Part shown: one piece after another, positions 32,908 through 42,200 of the stretch
Position numbering within the stretch: the first letter of the stretch is position 1
Layout: each line of letters starts with the position of its first letter
Assembly (NCBI GenBank): GCA_017430135.1
Contig: JAFRNM010000015.1
Coordinates: 1-52,312 of the forward strand
Origin: Clostridia bacterium
GTDB lineage: Bacteria; Bacillota; Clostridia; TANB77; CAG-508
DNA: 52,312 nucleotides
Reading direction: 5' to 3'
Program-made: the position numbers and the translations under genes
Notes under the pieces: generated by a model
Seen by the model: the letters and a program-made list of their open reading frames with translations, nothing else
What the model was told of the DNA's origin: nothing
Databases searched by the model: none

Positions 32908-33681
32908 TTAAACTCCCATAATGTTATAACCAGAATCCGCATAAATTACTTGACCTGTAACAGCCTCTGACATATCGCTTAGTAAAAATGCTGCAACATT
33001 ACCAACTTGAGTAGTAGTAACATTTCTATGAAGTGGTGCTTTTTCTTCAACAACAGTCAATATTGAAGAAAAGTCTTTAATTCCTTTAGCTGAAAGTGTT
33101 TTAATAGGTCCAGCGGAAACAGCATTAACTCTTTTTCCTTCTTTTCCTAAATTTTCTGCCAAATATCTTACACTTGCTTCTAGTGCAGCTTTTGCAACGC
33201 CCATTATGTTATAACCTTCAATCACTTTTGTTGAACCATGATATGTTAATGTTAATAAACTAGCATTTTCATTTAAAAATTCTAATTCTTTTGCAGTTTT
33301 GGCAGCAAGTACAAATGAATATGCACTTACATCAACTGCATGTGAATATCCTTCTTTGCTTGTGTATATAAAATCATTGTGTAGGTCATCTGTGTTTGCA
33401 TGAGCGATCGCATGAACTAAACCATCGATTTTTCCATTTTCTTCTTTAATTTTTGTAAAAACACTTTTTACATTCTCATCTACAGAAGCATCATTTAAAA
33501 CATAAGCTTTACTTCCCTCAAATTCTGAAATTAAAGCTTCAATTTTGTCTTTATTTTCCTCTCCCATGTATGTAAATATTAGTTTTGCTCCATTTTCATA
33601 AGCTGATTTTGCTATACCATAGGCAATGCTCCATTTATTTCTAATTCCCATTATTAAAATTTGTTTATTTTCTAAAATCAT
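32908..33681 (-). CDS. fabI: Enoyl-[acyl-carrier-protein] reductase FabI
   Basis: NADH-dependent last step of each elongation cycle. An SDR-like protein with the FabI-type N-terminus (I-L-I-M-G-I-R-N-K-W-S-I-A-Y-G-I-A) instead of the classical G-x-x-x-G-x-G. The catalytic Y-N-I-M-G-V-A-K (Y-x6-K) and S-A-G-P-I-K-T-L-S-A are present. 257 aa. Most clostridia are known for FabK, so FabI here is notable. It follows the ABC permease gene by 10 bp. Confidence 0.92.
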   Translation of the reverse strand: MILENKQILIMGIRNKWSIAYGIAKSAYENGAKLIFTYMGEENKDKIEALISEFEGSKAYVLNDASVDENVKSVFTKIKEENGKIDGLVHAIAHANTDDLHNDFIYTSKEGYSHAVDVSAYSFVLAAKTAKELEFLNENASLLTLTYHGSTKVIEGYNIMGVAKAALEASVRYLAENLGKEGKRVNAVSAGPIKTLSAKGIKDFSSILTVVEEKAPLHRNVTTTQVGNVAAFLLSDMSEAVTGQVIYADSGYNIMGV

Positions 33682-33691
33682 AATCTTCTCC

Positions 33692-34921
33692 TTACTTTCT
33701 TTCTCTATATTGTTTTAAAGCTTCTTTTAAGCTCATTTTTGAACCATAGTTTAATATTGCGTTTGAATATACGCTAATAGCAACTTTAGCAATTAGTGCA
33801 ACCATTGCAATTAATAAAACTATTGAAATAATTATATCTTGTGCACTTGCTAATCCCATCATTATTCTTGATGGCATACAAAATGCTGACGAAATTGGAA
33901 ATATTCCAGCAAATGATGCAATTGAACTTGTAGGATCTATTGATATTGAAAAATATCCTAAATAGAAACCTATCATTGCAATCATTGATACTGGTGTATT
34001 TGCTGATTGTATATCTTCTGGTTTTGTTACTAATGAACCAGTTAAAGCATATAATAATGCATAAGCAAAATATCCTAAAATAAAGTAAACTAGTGTAATT
34101 ATTATAAATCCTGGTGTTATTTTAGAAACATCTAATAATGTATTTATCATTTCTGAATCTAAAAATACATTTGCACAAATAATTGCAGTTGTAATAAATA
34201 GAATAACTTGGAATAATCCTATTAAACCAATTCCAATTGTTTTTCCAAGCACTATTGTTCTTGGGCTTGTAGAAGTTACTAATGTTTCCATTATTTTTGA
34301 TGTTTTTTCTGTTGTTATTGATTGAGAAACTTGAGCTGTAAATAATATAATAGCCATAGAAAGTGCAAAACTTACAATCATCATTACAAATACATTTTGG
34401 AATTCAACCTCATCTTCCTGTGTTTGTTCAACACTTGTTTCAAAATTTGGTGTAATTGCTTGTAATTGTTCTGGTGTAATTCCCAATTTTGTTATTTGTA
34501 AATTTGAGTAAATTGAGTTTATTGCACCAAATAAGTCTTGTGGTACTTCATTTTCCCATCTTAAATTCTCAACAACATATCTCATTTTAATTTGTTCATT
34601 TTCTTTTTCAATTATTATAGCTGTTTTTATTTCTTCATTCTCAATTTTCTTTTTAATATCATCATAAGAAGTTTTACTAATTGTAATATCGTATGGTAAA
34701 TCCATAGTTTTTAAAGACTCTAAACTTCCTTCAAATACATTTGATTCATCTGATATTAGAACCTTTTTATTTCCCTTTTCTTCCTGTATAGCACTTACTA
34801 TTTTAGGAATACTAAAACCTACCACAATCAATGCTAGAATTATAATTGTTGAGATTATAAATGATTTTTTTCTAACCATTTCTCTCATTGTAAATTTCAT
34901 TACTGTAAATAGATTTTTCAT
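33692..34921 (-). CDS. ABC transporter permease (ABC-2, NatB-like), 409 aa
   Basis: The ABC-2/NatB architecture is visible: one N-terminal membrane helix (KKSFIISTIIILALIVVGF), an extracytoplasmic domain of about 150 residues, then five hydrophobic segments including the T-S-T-S-P-R-T-I-V-L-G-K region. It likely exports a small molecule, peptide or Na+; the substrate is unknown. It overlaps the ATPase gene by 1 bp (TAATG), so the two are translationally coupled. Confidence 0.85.
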   Translation of the reverse strand: MKNLFTVMKFTMREMVRKKSFIISTIIILALIVVGFSIPKIVSAIQEEKGNKKVLISDESNVFEGSLESLKTMDLPYDITISKTSYDDIKKKIENEEIKTAIIIEKENEQIKMRYVVENLRWENEVPQDLFGAINSIYSNLQITKLGITPEQLQAITPNFETSVEQTQEDEVEFQNVFVMMIVSFALSMAIILFTAQVSQSITTEKTSKIMETLVTSTSPRTIVLGKTIGIGLIGLFQVILFITTAIICANVFLDSEMINTLLDVSKITPGFIIITLVYFILGYFAYALLYALTGSLVTKPEDIQSANTPVSMIAMIGFYLGYFSISIDPTSSIASFAGIFPISSAFCMPSRIMMGLASAQDIIISIVLLIAMVALIAKVAISVYSNAILNYGSKMSLKEALKQYRERK

Positions 34922-35814
34922 TATTCTTCACCTACCTTTTCTACGAAAATATCATTAAGTGTTGGCTTCATAATCTCAAACCTATTAACAACAACATTGT
35001 TTTGCATTAATATTTTCAATAAATTATGAGCTTTTTCCTCATTATCTAATTTTAAAATATAATTATTGTCAACTTCGTTTTCGATTTCCAAATTACATTC
35101 TTTTATGAAATTATCAATATTTTGGTTTACTTCAACTTTCGCTCTATTAGCAGGGTAAGAATCTTTTATTTGCTTTAAATTTCCTTGTAGCACTGTTATA
35201 CCTTTATCTAAAATCAATATGTTACTACAAAATTCTTCAATTGTAGCCATTTGGTGAGCTGACATTATTACATATTTACCATTTCTAACTAATTCGATAA
35301 TAATATTTTTTATTAAATCTGTATTAACTGGATCAAGACCACTAAATGGTTCATCTAATACAACAAGTTCTGGATTATGTATTAATGCTGTCATTAGCTG
35401 AATTTTTTGTTGATTTCCTTTTGAAAGTTTTTCAGCTGTTTTATTTAAATATTCTTCAACTTTTAATTTTTTTGCCCATTCTTTAATTGATTTTTCAGCA
35501 TCTCGTTTAGTCATGCCTTTTAGTTCTGCAAAATACATTAATTGATCCATTATTAGTGTTTTTTGGTATACTCCTCTTTCTTCTGGTAAATAACCAAAAT
35601 TTACATTTTTCCTATCTACTGTTTTACCATTCCATGTAATTTCTCCAGCATCTTTATTTAAAATTCCAAGTAACATTCTAATTGTTGTTGTTTTTCCAGC
35701 CCCATTTGTTCCAAGTAATCCGTAAACACCTGGCTCATTTAAGCTGAATGAAATATTGTCAACTGCTTTTTTTCCTGCAAATGACTTTGAAACATTTTTT
35801 AATATTAATCCCAT
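34921..35814 (-). CDS. ABC transporter ATP-binding protein (NatA-like), 297 aa
   Basis: Walker A G-T-N-G-A-G-K-T-T (about residues 36-44), Q-loop, signature L-S-K-G-N-Q-Q-K (degenerate form of LSGGQ common in this class), and Walker B L-V-V-L-D-E-P-F-S-G-L-D-P. It ends with the R-F-E-I-M-K-P-T-L-N-D-I-F-V-E-K-V motif typical of NatA/CcmA-type exporters. It lies between accA and the permease inside the FASII block, gap 83 bp from accA. Confidence 0.9.
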   Translation of the reverse strand: MGLILKNVSKSFAGKKAVDNISFSLNEPGVYGLLGTNGAGKTTTIRMLLGILNKDAGEITWNGKTVDRKNVNFGYLPEERGVYQKTLIMDQLMYFAELKGMTKRDAEKSIKEWAKKLKVEEYLNKTAEKLSKGNQQKIQLMTALIHNPELVVLDEPFSGLDPVNTDLIKNIIIELVRNGKYVIMSAHQMATIEEFCSNILILDKGITVLQGNLKQIKDSYPANRAKVEVNQNIDNFIKECNLEIENEVDNNYILKLDNEEKAHNLLKILMQNNVVVNRFEIMKPTLNDIFVEKVGEE

Positions 35815-35897
35815 TCTATTCTCCTTTCTCTTTGGATAATGTAAAACATTTTTTATGTAGCATATAGTTATCCCATATACTTTTACAAATATCTTAA

Positions 35898-36707
35898 TTA
35901 CTTTTCTATTAATTCTTTTATATTTCTAAATTTTGAATATCTTTCTTCGATAACATCATCTTTTGAAAGCTTTTTCATTCTAGAAATTTCTTTTTTAATT
36001 TCTTTCTTTATATCATCTGAAACCTTTGCAAAATCCTCTTCTTGCATTTCTATAGGCTCTTTAATTATCTTATCTATAACCTTTAAAGAATACAAGTCTT
36101 TTGCAGTTAACTTCATTTTTTCTGCTGCTTCTTTAAATCTGCTTGAATCCTTCCACAAAATTGAGCTATAACCTTCTGGAGAAAGTATAGAATAGATTGC
36201 ATTTTCTAACATAAACACCTTATTAGCAACTCCTATTGCAAGAGCTCCACCAGATGAGCCTTCTCCAATTACTATTGATATAACTGGAACTTTCAATTTT
36301 GCCATCTCAAACATAGATTTAGCAATAGCCTCTCCTTGACCTCTTTCCTCTGCGCCTATTCCTGGATAAGCTCCTTTGGTATCAATAAAAGTAATTACAG
36401 GCCTATTAAACTTTTCAGCTTGTTTCATAAATCTAATTGCTTTTCTGTAGCTTTCAGGGTTTGGCATACCAAAGTTTCTTTCAATATTTTCCTTTGTTGT
36501 TCTCCCCTTTTGTTCTGCTATTATTGTAAAATTTTGCTTTCCAATTTTACCTAGACCACATACAATTGCTTTATCATCTTTAAAATTTCTATCTCCATGT
36601 AGTTCAATAAAATCATCAAATATTGAATTTATATAATCCAAAGAAGTTTTTCTTTTTGGGTTTCTAGCAATTTCTACCTTTTCCCATGCTGATATTTCTT
36701 TTCCCAT
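35898..36707 (-). CDS. accA: Acetyl-CoA carboxylase carboxyltransferase, alpha subunit
   Basis: With AccD transfers CO2 from biotin to acetyl-CoA. The conserved start W-E-K-V-E-I-A-R-N-P-K-R, the F-I-E-L-H-G-D-R and the G-E-G-S-S-G-G-A-L-A-I-G oxyanion segment are present. 269 aa, normal for the short Gram-positive form. It overlaps accD by 1 bp (TAATG). Confidence 0.95.
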   Translation of the reverse strand: MGKEISAWEKVEIARNPKRKTSLDYINSIFDDFIELHGDRNFKDDKAIVCGLGKIGKQNFTIIAEQKGRTTKENIERNFGMPNPESYRKAIRFMKQAEKFNRPVITFIDTKGAYPGIGAEERGQGEAIAKSMFEMAKLKVPVISIVIGEGSSGGALAIGVANKVFMLENAIYSILSPEGYSSILWKDSSRFKEAAEKMKLTAKDLYSLKVIDKIIKEPIEMQEEDFAKVSDDIKKEIKKEISRMKKLSKDDVIEERYSKFRNIKELIEK

Positions 36708-37555
36708 TATGCTTCGCCTCCTTTGTGATATTGAATTAATTTATATAAAGTTTCTTTCATGTCTTTTCTTTCAACTATTTTATCTATAAATCCATGGTCT
36801 AGTAGGAATTCTGCTGTTTGAAATCCCTCTGGCAAGCTTTCTCCAATTGTTTGTTCAATTACTCTTGGGCCAGCAAATCCTATCATTGCACCTGGTTCAG
36901 CTAAAATAATATCTCCCAAACTTGCAAAAGAAGCTGTAACGCCTCCATAAGTTGGGTCTGTTAAAACAGAAATATATAATAGTCCCGCTTCATCTAACTT
37001 AGTTAAAGCAGCAGTAGTTTTAGCCATTTGCATAAGAGATACGATTCCTTCTTGCATTCTAGCACCACCAGACACTGCAAAAATAATAAGTGGTAATTTT
37101 AATTTAATAGCTTGCTCAATACTATATGTTATTTTTTCTCCAACAACAGCTCCCATGCTTCCCATTAAAAAGCCACTATCCATTATACAAATAACAACAT
37201 CTTCTCCTTTAATTTTACCAGTACCACAGGCAACCGCTTCTTCCAAATCAGTCTTCTCTCTTAAGGTTTTAAGCTTTTTAGGATAGTCTTCCAACCCCAA
37301 AGGATTTGTGGTATCTAAATTCAAATCAAATCTTTTATATGTCCCTTCATCTACAATTAAATCAAGTCTTTTACCAATATGCATTCTAAAATAATGACCA
37401 CAATTAGGACAAATATTGTAATTTTTTCTAACATCATCTTTGTATAAAATATCTTTACAATTATCGCATTTAATCCATTGTCCAATTGGAATATCGATAT
37501 TAGACTTAATCTTTTTTATACCTGGTTCCCTTTTCTTGATTTTGTCAACAATCAT
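36707..37555 (-). CDS. accD: Acetyl-CoA carboxylase carboxyltransferase, beta subunit
   Basis: An N-terminal zinc ribbon, C-D-N-C (about residues 33-36) and C-P-N-C-G (52-56), precedes the crotonase-like core with S-G-G-A-R-M-Q-E-G and G-G-V-T-A-S-F-A. 282 aa. It is the first gene of accD-accA-ABC, behind the operator-bearing promoter at 37642-37691. Confidence 0.96.
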   Translation of the reverse strand: MIVDKIKKREPGIKKIKSNIDIPIGQWIKCDNCKDILYKDDVRKNYNICPNCGHYFRMHIGKRLDLIVDEGTYKRFDLNLDTTNPLGLEDYPKKLKTLREKTDLEEAVACGTGKIKGEDVVICIMDSGFLMGSMGAVVGEKITYSIEQAIKLKLPLIIFAVSGGARMQEGIVSLMQMAKTTAALTKLDEAGLLYISVLTDPTYGGVTASFASLGDIILAEPGAMIGFAGPRVIEQTIGESLPEGFQTAEFLLDHGFIDKIVERKDMKETLYKLIQYHKGGEA

Positions 37556-37641
37556 GAAATTGCCTCCTTAAATTTATTGGTGTGTTTGGCTTACCTGTAC
37601 TTGTTTTTAAGCACAATGTTGCCCACTACACACATATATAA

Positions 37642-37691
37642 TTTATATCATATTTTTGCATAAAAATGAATTAAACTGACCTTGCGGTATA
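37642..37691 (-). promoter_or_regulatory. Fatty-acid promoter element, accD copy
   Basis: On the minus strand TATACCGCAAGGTCAGTT (37691-37674) lies 26 bp before an extended -10, TGATATAAA (-10 TATAAA at 37647-37642). Same layout as 45544-45592 and 49613-49661. The core is the near-palindrome TACC-N4-GGTC. Confidence 0.65.
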
Positions 37692-37696
37692 AGAAA

Positions 37697-37722
37697 AAAA
37701 TCTCAATATAAATTGAGATTTT
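37697..37722 (-). terminator. Terminator of the dinB partner gene
   Basis: AAAATCTCAAT (37697-37707) and ATTGAGATTTT (37712-37722) with an ATAA loop; on the minus strand a T run follows. The stop codon of the gene touches the stem. The same hairpin recurs at 45650-45677. Confidence 0.85.
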
Positions 37723-37910
37723 TAATTCTTATTTTCCTCTTCCTCATGCTTTTCTGCTGTTTCTTTTATTACATCTTCAAAGCCAGTTAATGCAGCAAAA
37801 GGAGCAAATTGGCTAGACCTAGCATACAAAGACATTTGAGGGTGCTTTTTAGATACATGATGAGGCAAATTTATAATATCATCATAACTTTTATCAATTT
37901 TAAAATTCAT
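37722..37910 (-). CDS. Small YolD-like protein next to the Y-family polymerase, 62 aa
   Basis: A short protein of the type that follows DinB/UmuC genes in Firmicutes: S-Y-D-D-I-I-N-L-P-H-H-V-S-K-K-H-P-Q-M-S (residues 8-27) and S-Q-F-A-P-F-A-A-L-T-G-F-E-D-V-I. Its tail is Glu/Lys-rich. Function unknown, likely an accessory to translesion synthesis. It lies about 140 bp after the polymerase gene, with a palindromic repeat between. Confidence 0.75.
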   Translation of the reverse strand: MNFKIDKSYDDIINLPHHVSKKHPQMSLYARSSQFAPFAALTGFEDVIKETAEKHEEEENKN

Positions 37911-37930
37911 TACTACCTCCTAAACTTTTC

Positions 37931-38050
37931 TAACAGGCTGAAAAATAATTGAGTGAATTTCTAGGCGAACAAACGAGATAACCGGAGGCGTGCGTGTGCA
38001 CGTTGAGGATTATCGAGTGCAGTTCAACAACGAAATTCGCCAATTATTTT
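37931..38050. repeat. REP-like palindrome, copy 1
   Basis: Matches 44620-44743 closely: ATTTCTAGGCGAACAAACGA, GGCGTGCGT, GCACGTTGAGGAT and AACGAAATTCGCCAATTATT. Inner stem CGTGC...GCACG, then GATAACC...GGATTATC and outer GAATTTC...GAAATTC. It begins right at the polymerase stop codon. Confidence 0.85.
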
Positions 38051-39553
38051 TTAGCCGTGGTGGCCTCCAATCTGACCATTTCGCTCAATAGTAGTCCCTG
38101 ATTCCATAAAGTTCATCCCCTTAAGCACTGCATTTTTACCATATCTTTCTTTAATATTCAAAACTGCTTTTTGTAATTCCTTTTCTGACTTTTCCTTTTT
38201 TCTTTGTTTTTCTATTTTATTATAATCAACAAACAAATCCATTTGTTCATAGTTTTTTAAACTTTTATATTCATTCTCACTAATAACTTCTTCAGCTGAA
38301 ATATTTATTCTACGGGTTAATAAATTTTTGTTCATTATTCTTTCATAAAGTTCCATTACTGCTTTAGTAATTATCTTAGTTGATGAAGTTTTATGGTCTA
38401 TATTTATCGTTCCATGAGCATGTTTTGGTACTTCTCTACCATATCTATCTAGTGTTATTTCTCCATAATATCTTTTGCTAATCTCTTCGTCTTTTAGGTT
38501 ATCTACATCATAACCTATAGTTAATACCAATTTACTTGTTATAAGCTCTTTTTTGACTAAATCTAATGTAAGCAATTCTGTCATTTCTTTTACTATCAAT
38601 TTTGTTTCTTCATAATTATATGGACGATGTAAAACTTGCCCCAAGCTTAAACTATTTGATATAGGCTTATATGCTTTTACACTCTGAATTGTACAAGGTT
38701 CATACCCCCAAGCATGGTCTATTAGTAACTCTGCATTTATTCCAAATAGTTTATATAATAATTCCTCATTTTTTTCAGACATCCTTGCAACATCGCCCAT
38801 TGTAAACATGCCATTTTGTTCTAATTTTTTCGATATTCCTTTACCTACACGCCAAAAATCTGTTAAAGGTCTATGACTCCATAAATATTTTCTATATGTT
38901 TTTTCATCTAATCCTGCAATTCTTACTCCATTTTCGTCAGCATCTACATGTTTTGCAACTATGTCCATCGCAATTTTACATAGATACATATTTGTTCCTA
39001 TACCCGCCGTTGCTGTTATTCCCGTTTCTTCATATACATTTTTTATAACAGCTGTAACAAGTTGCCTTGGAGTCATTTGATATGTTTGTAAATAATGTGT
39101 TATATCTATAAATACTTCATCTATTGAATATGAAAATATGTCTTCTTGCGAAAACCATTTTAAATAAATGTTAAAAATTTTTGCACTATATTCCATATAG
39201 TACTTCATTCTAGGTGGAGCTATTATATATGACAACTCTAAATCTTTATTTTTCTTTAAAGCAATATCATCATAAGATGCACATGTAAATCTATGACCTG
39301 GTGCATTCAATTTTCTTTGTTTATTTACTTCCTCCACTTTTTGTATAACTTCAAAAAGCCTTGCTCTACCAGGTATTCCATACGCTTTTAAAGATGGTGT
39401 TACTGCTAAACAAATCGTTTTTTCAGTTCTACTATTATCTGCTACAACAAGATTTGTTGTAAGCGGATTCAAACCTCTTTCTTTACACTCAACAGAAGCA
39501 TAAAAGCTTTTTAAATCAATAGCAATATATACTTTATCATATTTATTATTCAC
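38051..39553 (-). CDS. Y-family DNA polymerase (DinB/UmuC-like), 500 aa
   Basis: Error-prone translesion polymerase. The start V-Y-I-A-I-D-L-K-S-F-Y-A-S-V-E-C contains the catalytic Asp and the Y-family F-Y-A-S-V-E motif. The second acidic motif is Y-S-I-D-E-V-F-I-D. The thumb and little-finger domains follow. At 500 aa it is longer than DinB and resembles UmuC-like UvrX of Firmicutes. The start is GTG 39553 with GGAGGTG upstream. The promoter at 39586-39614 overlaps a palindrome, suggesting damage control. Confidence 0.9.
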   Translation of the reverse strand: MNNKYDKVYIAIDLKSFYASVECKERGLNPLTTNLVVADNSRTEKTICLAVTPSLKAYGIPGRARLFEVIQKVEEVNKQRKLNAPGHRFTCASYDDIALKKNKDLELSYIIAPPRMKYYMEYSAKIFNIYLKWFSQEDIFSYSIDEVFIDITHYLQTYQMTPRQLVTAVIKNVYEETGITATAGIGTNMYLCKIAMDIVAKHVDADENGVRIAGLDEKTYRKYLWSHRPLTDFWRVGKGISKKLEQNGMFTMGDVARMSEKNEELLYKLFGINAELLIDHAWGYEPCTIQSVKAYKPISNSLSLGQVLHRPYNYEETKLIVKEMTELLTLDLVKKELITSKLVLTIGYDVDNLKDEEISKRYYGEITLDRYGREVPKHAHGTINIDHKTSSTKIITKAVMELYERIMNKNLLTRRINISAEEVISENEYKSLKNYEQMDLFVDYNKIEKQRKKEKSEKELQKAVLNIKERYGKNAVLKGMNFMESGTTIERNGQIGGHHG

Positions 39554-39585
39554 TTTTACACCTCCATCTACAAACTTATATTTGT

Positions 39586-39614
39586 ATTATAGCACACAAT
39601 TTATTGTTTGTAAA
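39586..39614 (-). promoter_or_regulatory. Promoter of the Y-family polymerase gene
   Basis: Minus strand TTTACA (39614-39609), 17 bp, TATAAT (39591-39586). The -35 lies within GTTTACAAAC, a palindrome, with a second one, AAACAACTGTTT, just upstream. These could be repressor sites, but neither is the classical Gram-positive LexA box (CGAAC-N4-GTTCG). Confidence 0.65.
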
Positions 39615-39645
39615 CAGTTGTTTGATAAAATTATAAAAATTAAAC

Positions 39646-39735
39646 TTTTTGGGACACTCTTAAAATTCAAGGTCCCCTGACTTTTTAAGAGTGTCCCAAA
39701 AATCTAAAACCAAAAGTGTCCCTTAAGGACACCTT
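39646..39735 (-). terminator. Two hairpins after the alpha/beta hydrolase gene
   Basis: A perfect 20-bp inverted repeat (39646-39665 with 39683-39702; core GGGACACTCTT) with a 17-nt loop, next to AAAGTGTCC...GGACACCTTT at 39714-39735. The GTGTCC core recurs at 5703 and 31322. Confidence 0.8.
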
Positions 39736-39736
39736 T

Positions 39737-40606
39737 CTATACATTATACAATTTTACAAATTCGTCTATTTGTTTTGCCAATTCTTCTTCATAATTATCA
39801 TAACTATGATTTGCACCATATATGCAGTTAATATCCTTATTATTATGGTTTATTTTTTCAGAAACAAGCTGATTTAGTTCTTCTGGCTGATATATTGTCA
39901 TTTCATTATCTGTACCCCAACGCATGAATACAGGAATATCTATAATTGAAACCATATTGTAATCATCTATATCTATTTCTTTATAATCTCTTAAATATCT
40001 TAGATATGTTTTAACACTAATTGGATGGATAAAACTTTCAGATGGCATAAGATATTTTAAATGCCCTTCCGCTTCTTTCTTTTCAGCAAAATCAAGATAA
40101 AAATTAAATTTATCACCTAAATAGCACTTCATTACAGTATTTATATCAACTAAAGATAATAATATAAGACCTTTGATGTTTTTTAATATTTCATTATTAT
40201 CTTCTTTTAACTTTTTATAAGTATATAAAGCTTTTGTACTACCTAAGCTATGTCCCTGTATGTATATATTTTCATAGCCCAATTCTTTAACCTTTAAAAT
40301 AGCACCTAAAACGTCAAAATAACCCTCTAAAGCATCTTCATAGCATGTTCCAGCTAATATTTTTACTGTTTTACCATTTGTAGTTTTCTTTAAATATCTT
40401 GCAAGTTCACTTCCTCTATTATTAAAACAAAAATAGTCTATTCCATTTTGTATTGAAGTTTTTGCAATTGCTACTTCCCTATTTTTAAAGCAATTACTTC
40501 CCATTCCATGTACTGAAACAATTACAGTTTTTGTTTTAGTATTTGATTTATATAAAAATCCATTTAATTGCACTCCATCTGTTGCTTGAAAATTTACTTG
40601 TTCCAT
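39737..40606 (-). CDS. Alpha/beta hydrolase, 289 aa
   Basis: A serine hydrolase: oxyanion region V-H-G-M-G-S-N (about residues 33-39), nucleophile elbow G-H-S-L-G-S (about 117-122), acid in R-W-G-T-D-N-E and His in G-A-N-H-S-Y. The family resembles DUF1749-like esterases; substrate unknown. It has its own RBS (AAGGAGGAAAA) and terminators, so it is an independent unit lying between accC and the polymerase gene. Confidence 0.8.
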   Translation of the reverse strand: MEQVNFQATDGVQLNGFLYKSNTKTKTVIVSVHGMGSNCFKNREVAIAKTSIQNGIDYFCFNNRGSELARYLKKTTNGKTVKILAGTCYEDALEGYFDVLGAILKVKELGYENIYIQGHSLGSTKALYTYKKLKEDNNEILKNIKGLILLSLVDINTVMKCYLGDKFNFYLDFAEKKEAEGHLKYLMPSESFIHPISVKTYLRYLRDYKEIDIDDYNMVSIIDIPVFMRWGTDNEMTIYQPEELNQLVSEKINHNNKDINCIYGANHSYDNYEEELAKQIDEFVKLYNV

Positions 40607-40638
40607 AATTTTCCTCCTTTTTTTAGATTTTATATCAA

Positions 40639-40668
40639 AAAAAGATACTTGTAAAGTATCTTTTTCAA
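40639..40668 (-). terminator. Terminator of accC
   Basis: AAAAAGATACTT (40639-40650) and AAGTATCTTTTT (40654-40665), GTA loop, with T/A runs on both sides. It ends the fabG-accC operon. Confidence 0.88.
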
Positions 40669-40698
40669 ACCTGTCCCTTTTTATATCAGATTTTTAAT

Positions 40699-42039
40699 TT
40701 AGTTTAATATTTTCTTTTCGATAAAAGATGTATCATAGTTTCCTCTTATAAAATCTGGATTTCTGATAATATCAAACAAGAAGTCTCTATTTGTATCTAT
40801 TCCATCAATTACAAGCTCTTCTAATGCTCTTTTCATTTTGCTTATTGCTTCATTCCTATTTACACCATGTACTATTATTTTAGCAATCATAGAATCATAG
40901 TTTGGTGGAATTATATATCCACTATAAATTGCAGTATCTACTCTAATTCCATTTCCGCCTGGTAAGTTTAATTCATTTATTTTTCCAGGTGATGGCATAA
41001 AGTTTTTACTTGGATTTTCAGCATTTATTCTACATTCTATTGAATGACCTTTAAACCCAATATCTTTTTGAGTTATTTTTAATTCTTCTCCTGCAGCAAT
41101 TCTTATTTGTTCTTTTACAAGGTCAATTCCTGTTACCATCTCTGTAATTGGATGCTCTACTTGAATTCTTGTGTTCATTTCCATAAAATAAAAATTCTTA
41201 TCACTATCAACTAAAAATTCAACTGTACCACAGCTTGTATATCCAGCAGCTTTAGCAGCTTTTATTGCTGCTTCACCCATTTTGTTTCTTAATTTCTCGT
41301 CTATAATAGTTGATGGTGTTTCTTCTATTATTTTTTGATGATTTCTTTGAATTGTACAATCTCTTTCTCCCAGATGCACAACATTTCCATATTCATCAGC
41401 AAGAATTTGAATTTCAACATGTCTAGGTTCTTTAATAAATTTTTCTATGTAAATTTCATCATCATTAAAAGCATTTTTAGCTTCTTGCTTTACTATGTTA
41501 AGATTTTGAGCAAGTTCATCTGGAGAATTTACAATTCTTATACCTTTTCCTCCACCGCCACTAGAAGCTTTTAAAAGTACTGGATATCCAATTTCTTTAC
41601 ATACAATTATTGCATCTTCTATATTATTAACTGAACCTTCTGAACCTGGTATTACAGGTACTCCGACCTTTTTCATTAATTCTTTGCTATTAGATTTGTT
41701 TCCTAATAGATTAATTACATTTGACTTTGGTCCGATGAATTTTATATTTGATTCTTCACATATTTTTGCAAATTGAGCATTTTCAGATAAAAAACCAAAG
41801 CCTGGATGAATACTATCTGCTTTTGTTAAGTATGCTGCTTCTATAATATTTTTTATATTCAAATAACTTTGTTTAGAATTTGCTGGTCCTATGCATATTG
41901 CTTCGTCTGCTAAACGAGTATGAAGAGCATCTTTATCTGCTTCTGAATATACTGCTACTGTTTTTATATTCATTTCTTTACATGCTCTAATAATTCTTAC
42001 TGCAATTTCTCCACGATTTGCAATTAAAATTTTGTTCAT
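40699..42039 (-). CDS. accC: Acetyl-CoA carboxylase, biotin carboxylase subunit
   Basis: ATP-grasp enzyme that carboxylates biotin on AccB. I-L-I-A-N-R-G-E-I-A-V-R-I-I-R-A (start), G-S-E-G ... K-A-S-S-G-G-G-G-K-G-I-R (ATP lid, about residues 159-170), and F-Y-F-M-E-M-N-T-R-I-Q-V-E-H-P (about 286-300) are all intact. 446 aa. It follows fabZ, separated by a 160-bp gap with a long palindrome. Confidence 0.97.
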   Translation of the reverse strand: MNKILIANRGEIAVRIIRACKEMNIKTVAVYSEADKDALHTRLADEAICIGPANSKQSYLNIKNIIEAAYLTKADSIHPGFGFLSENAQFAKICEESNIKFIGPKSNVINLLGNKSNSKELMKKVGVPVIPGSEGSVNNIEDAIIVCKEIGYPVLLKASSGGGGKGIRIVNSPDELAQNLNIVKQEAKNAFNDDEIYIEKFIKEPRHVEIQILADEYGNVVHLGERDCTIQRNHQKIIEETPSTIIDEKLRNKMGEAAIKAAKAAGYTSCGTVEFLVDSDKNFYFMEMNTRIQVEHPITEMVTGIDLVKEQIRIAAGEELKITQKDIGFKGHSIECRINAENPSKNFMPSPGKINELNLPGGNGIRVDTAIYSGYIIPPNYDSMIAKIIVHGVNRNEAISKMKRALEELVIDGIDTNRDFLFDIIRNPDFIRGNYDTSFIEKKILN

Positions 42040-42069
42040 TTTTAAAATCCTTTCATTTATTTTTCTATT

Positions 42070-42183
42070 ACAATATGTAAAACCCGTTCGTCCTTGTTGT
42101 CGCGACCTTCCTTATTTAATTATGACAGGTCGCTTCACCACTTCGCTACGCCTACGCGTCCTCACTCACATTTTACATATTGT
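42070..42183. repeat. Long imperfect palindrome between fabZ and accC
   Basis: Outer arms ACAATATGTAAAA (42070-42082) and TTTTACATATTGT (42171-42183) are exact complements; a G/C-rich interior with GTCGCGACC and GGTCGC lies between. No ORF. Confidence 0.8.
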
Positions 42184-42200
42184 ATTTATAAAATTAAAAT

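Noticed and set aside
39592..39640. LexA box before the Y-family polymerase
   Set aside because: Palindromes are present but they do not match CGAAC-N4-GTTCG, so I only note a possible repressor site.
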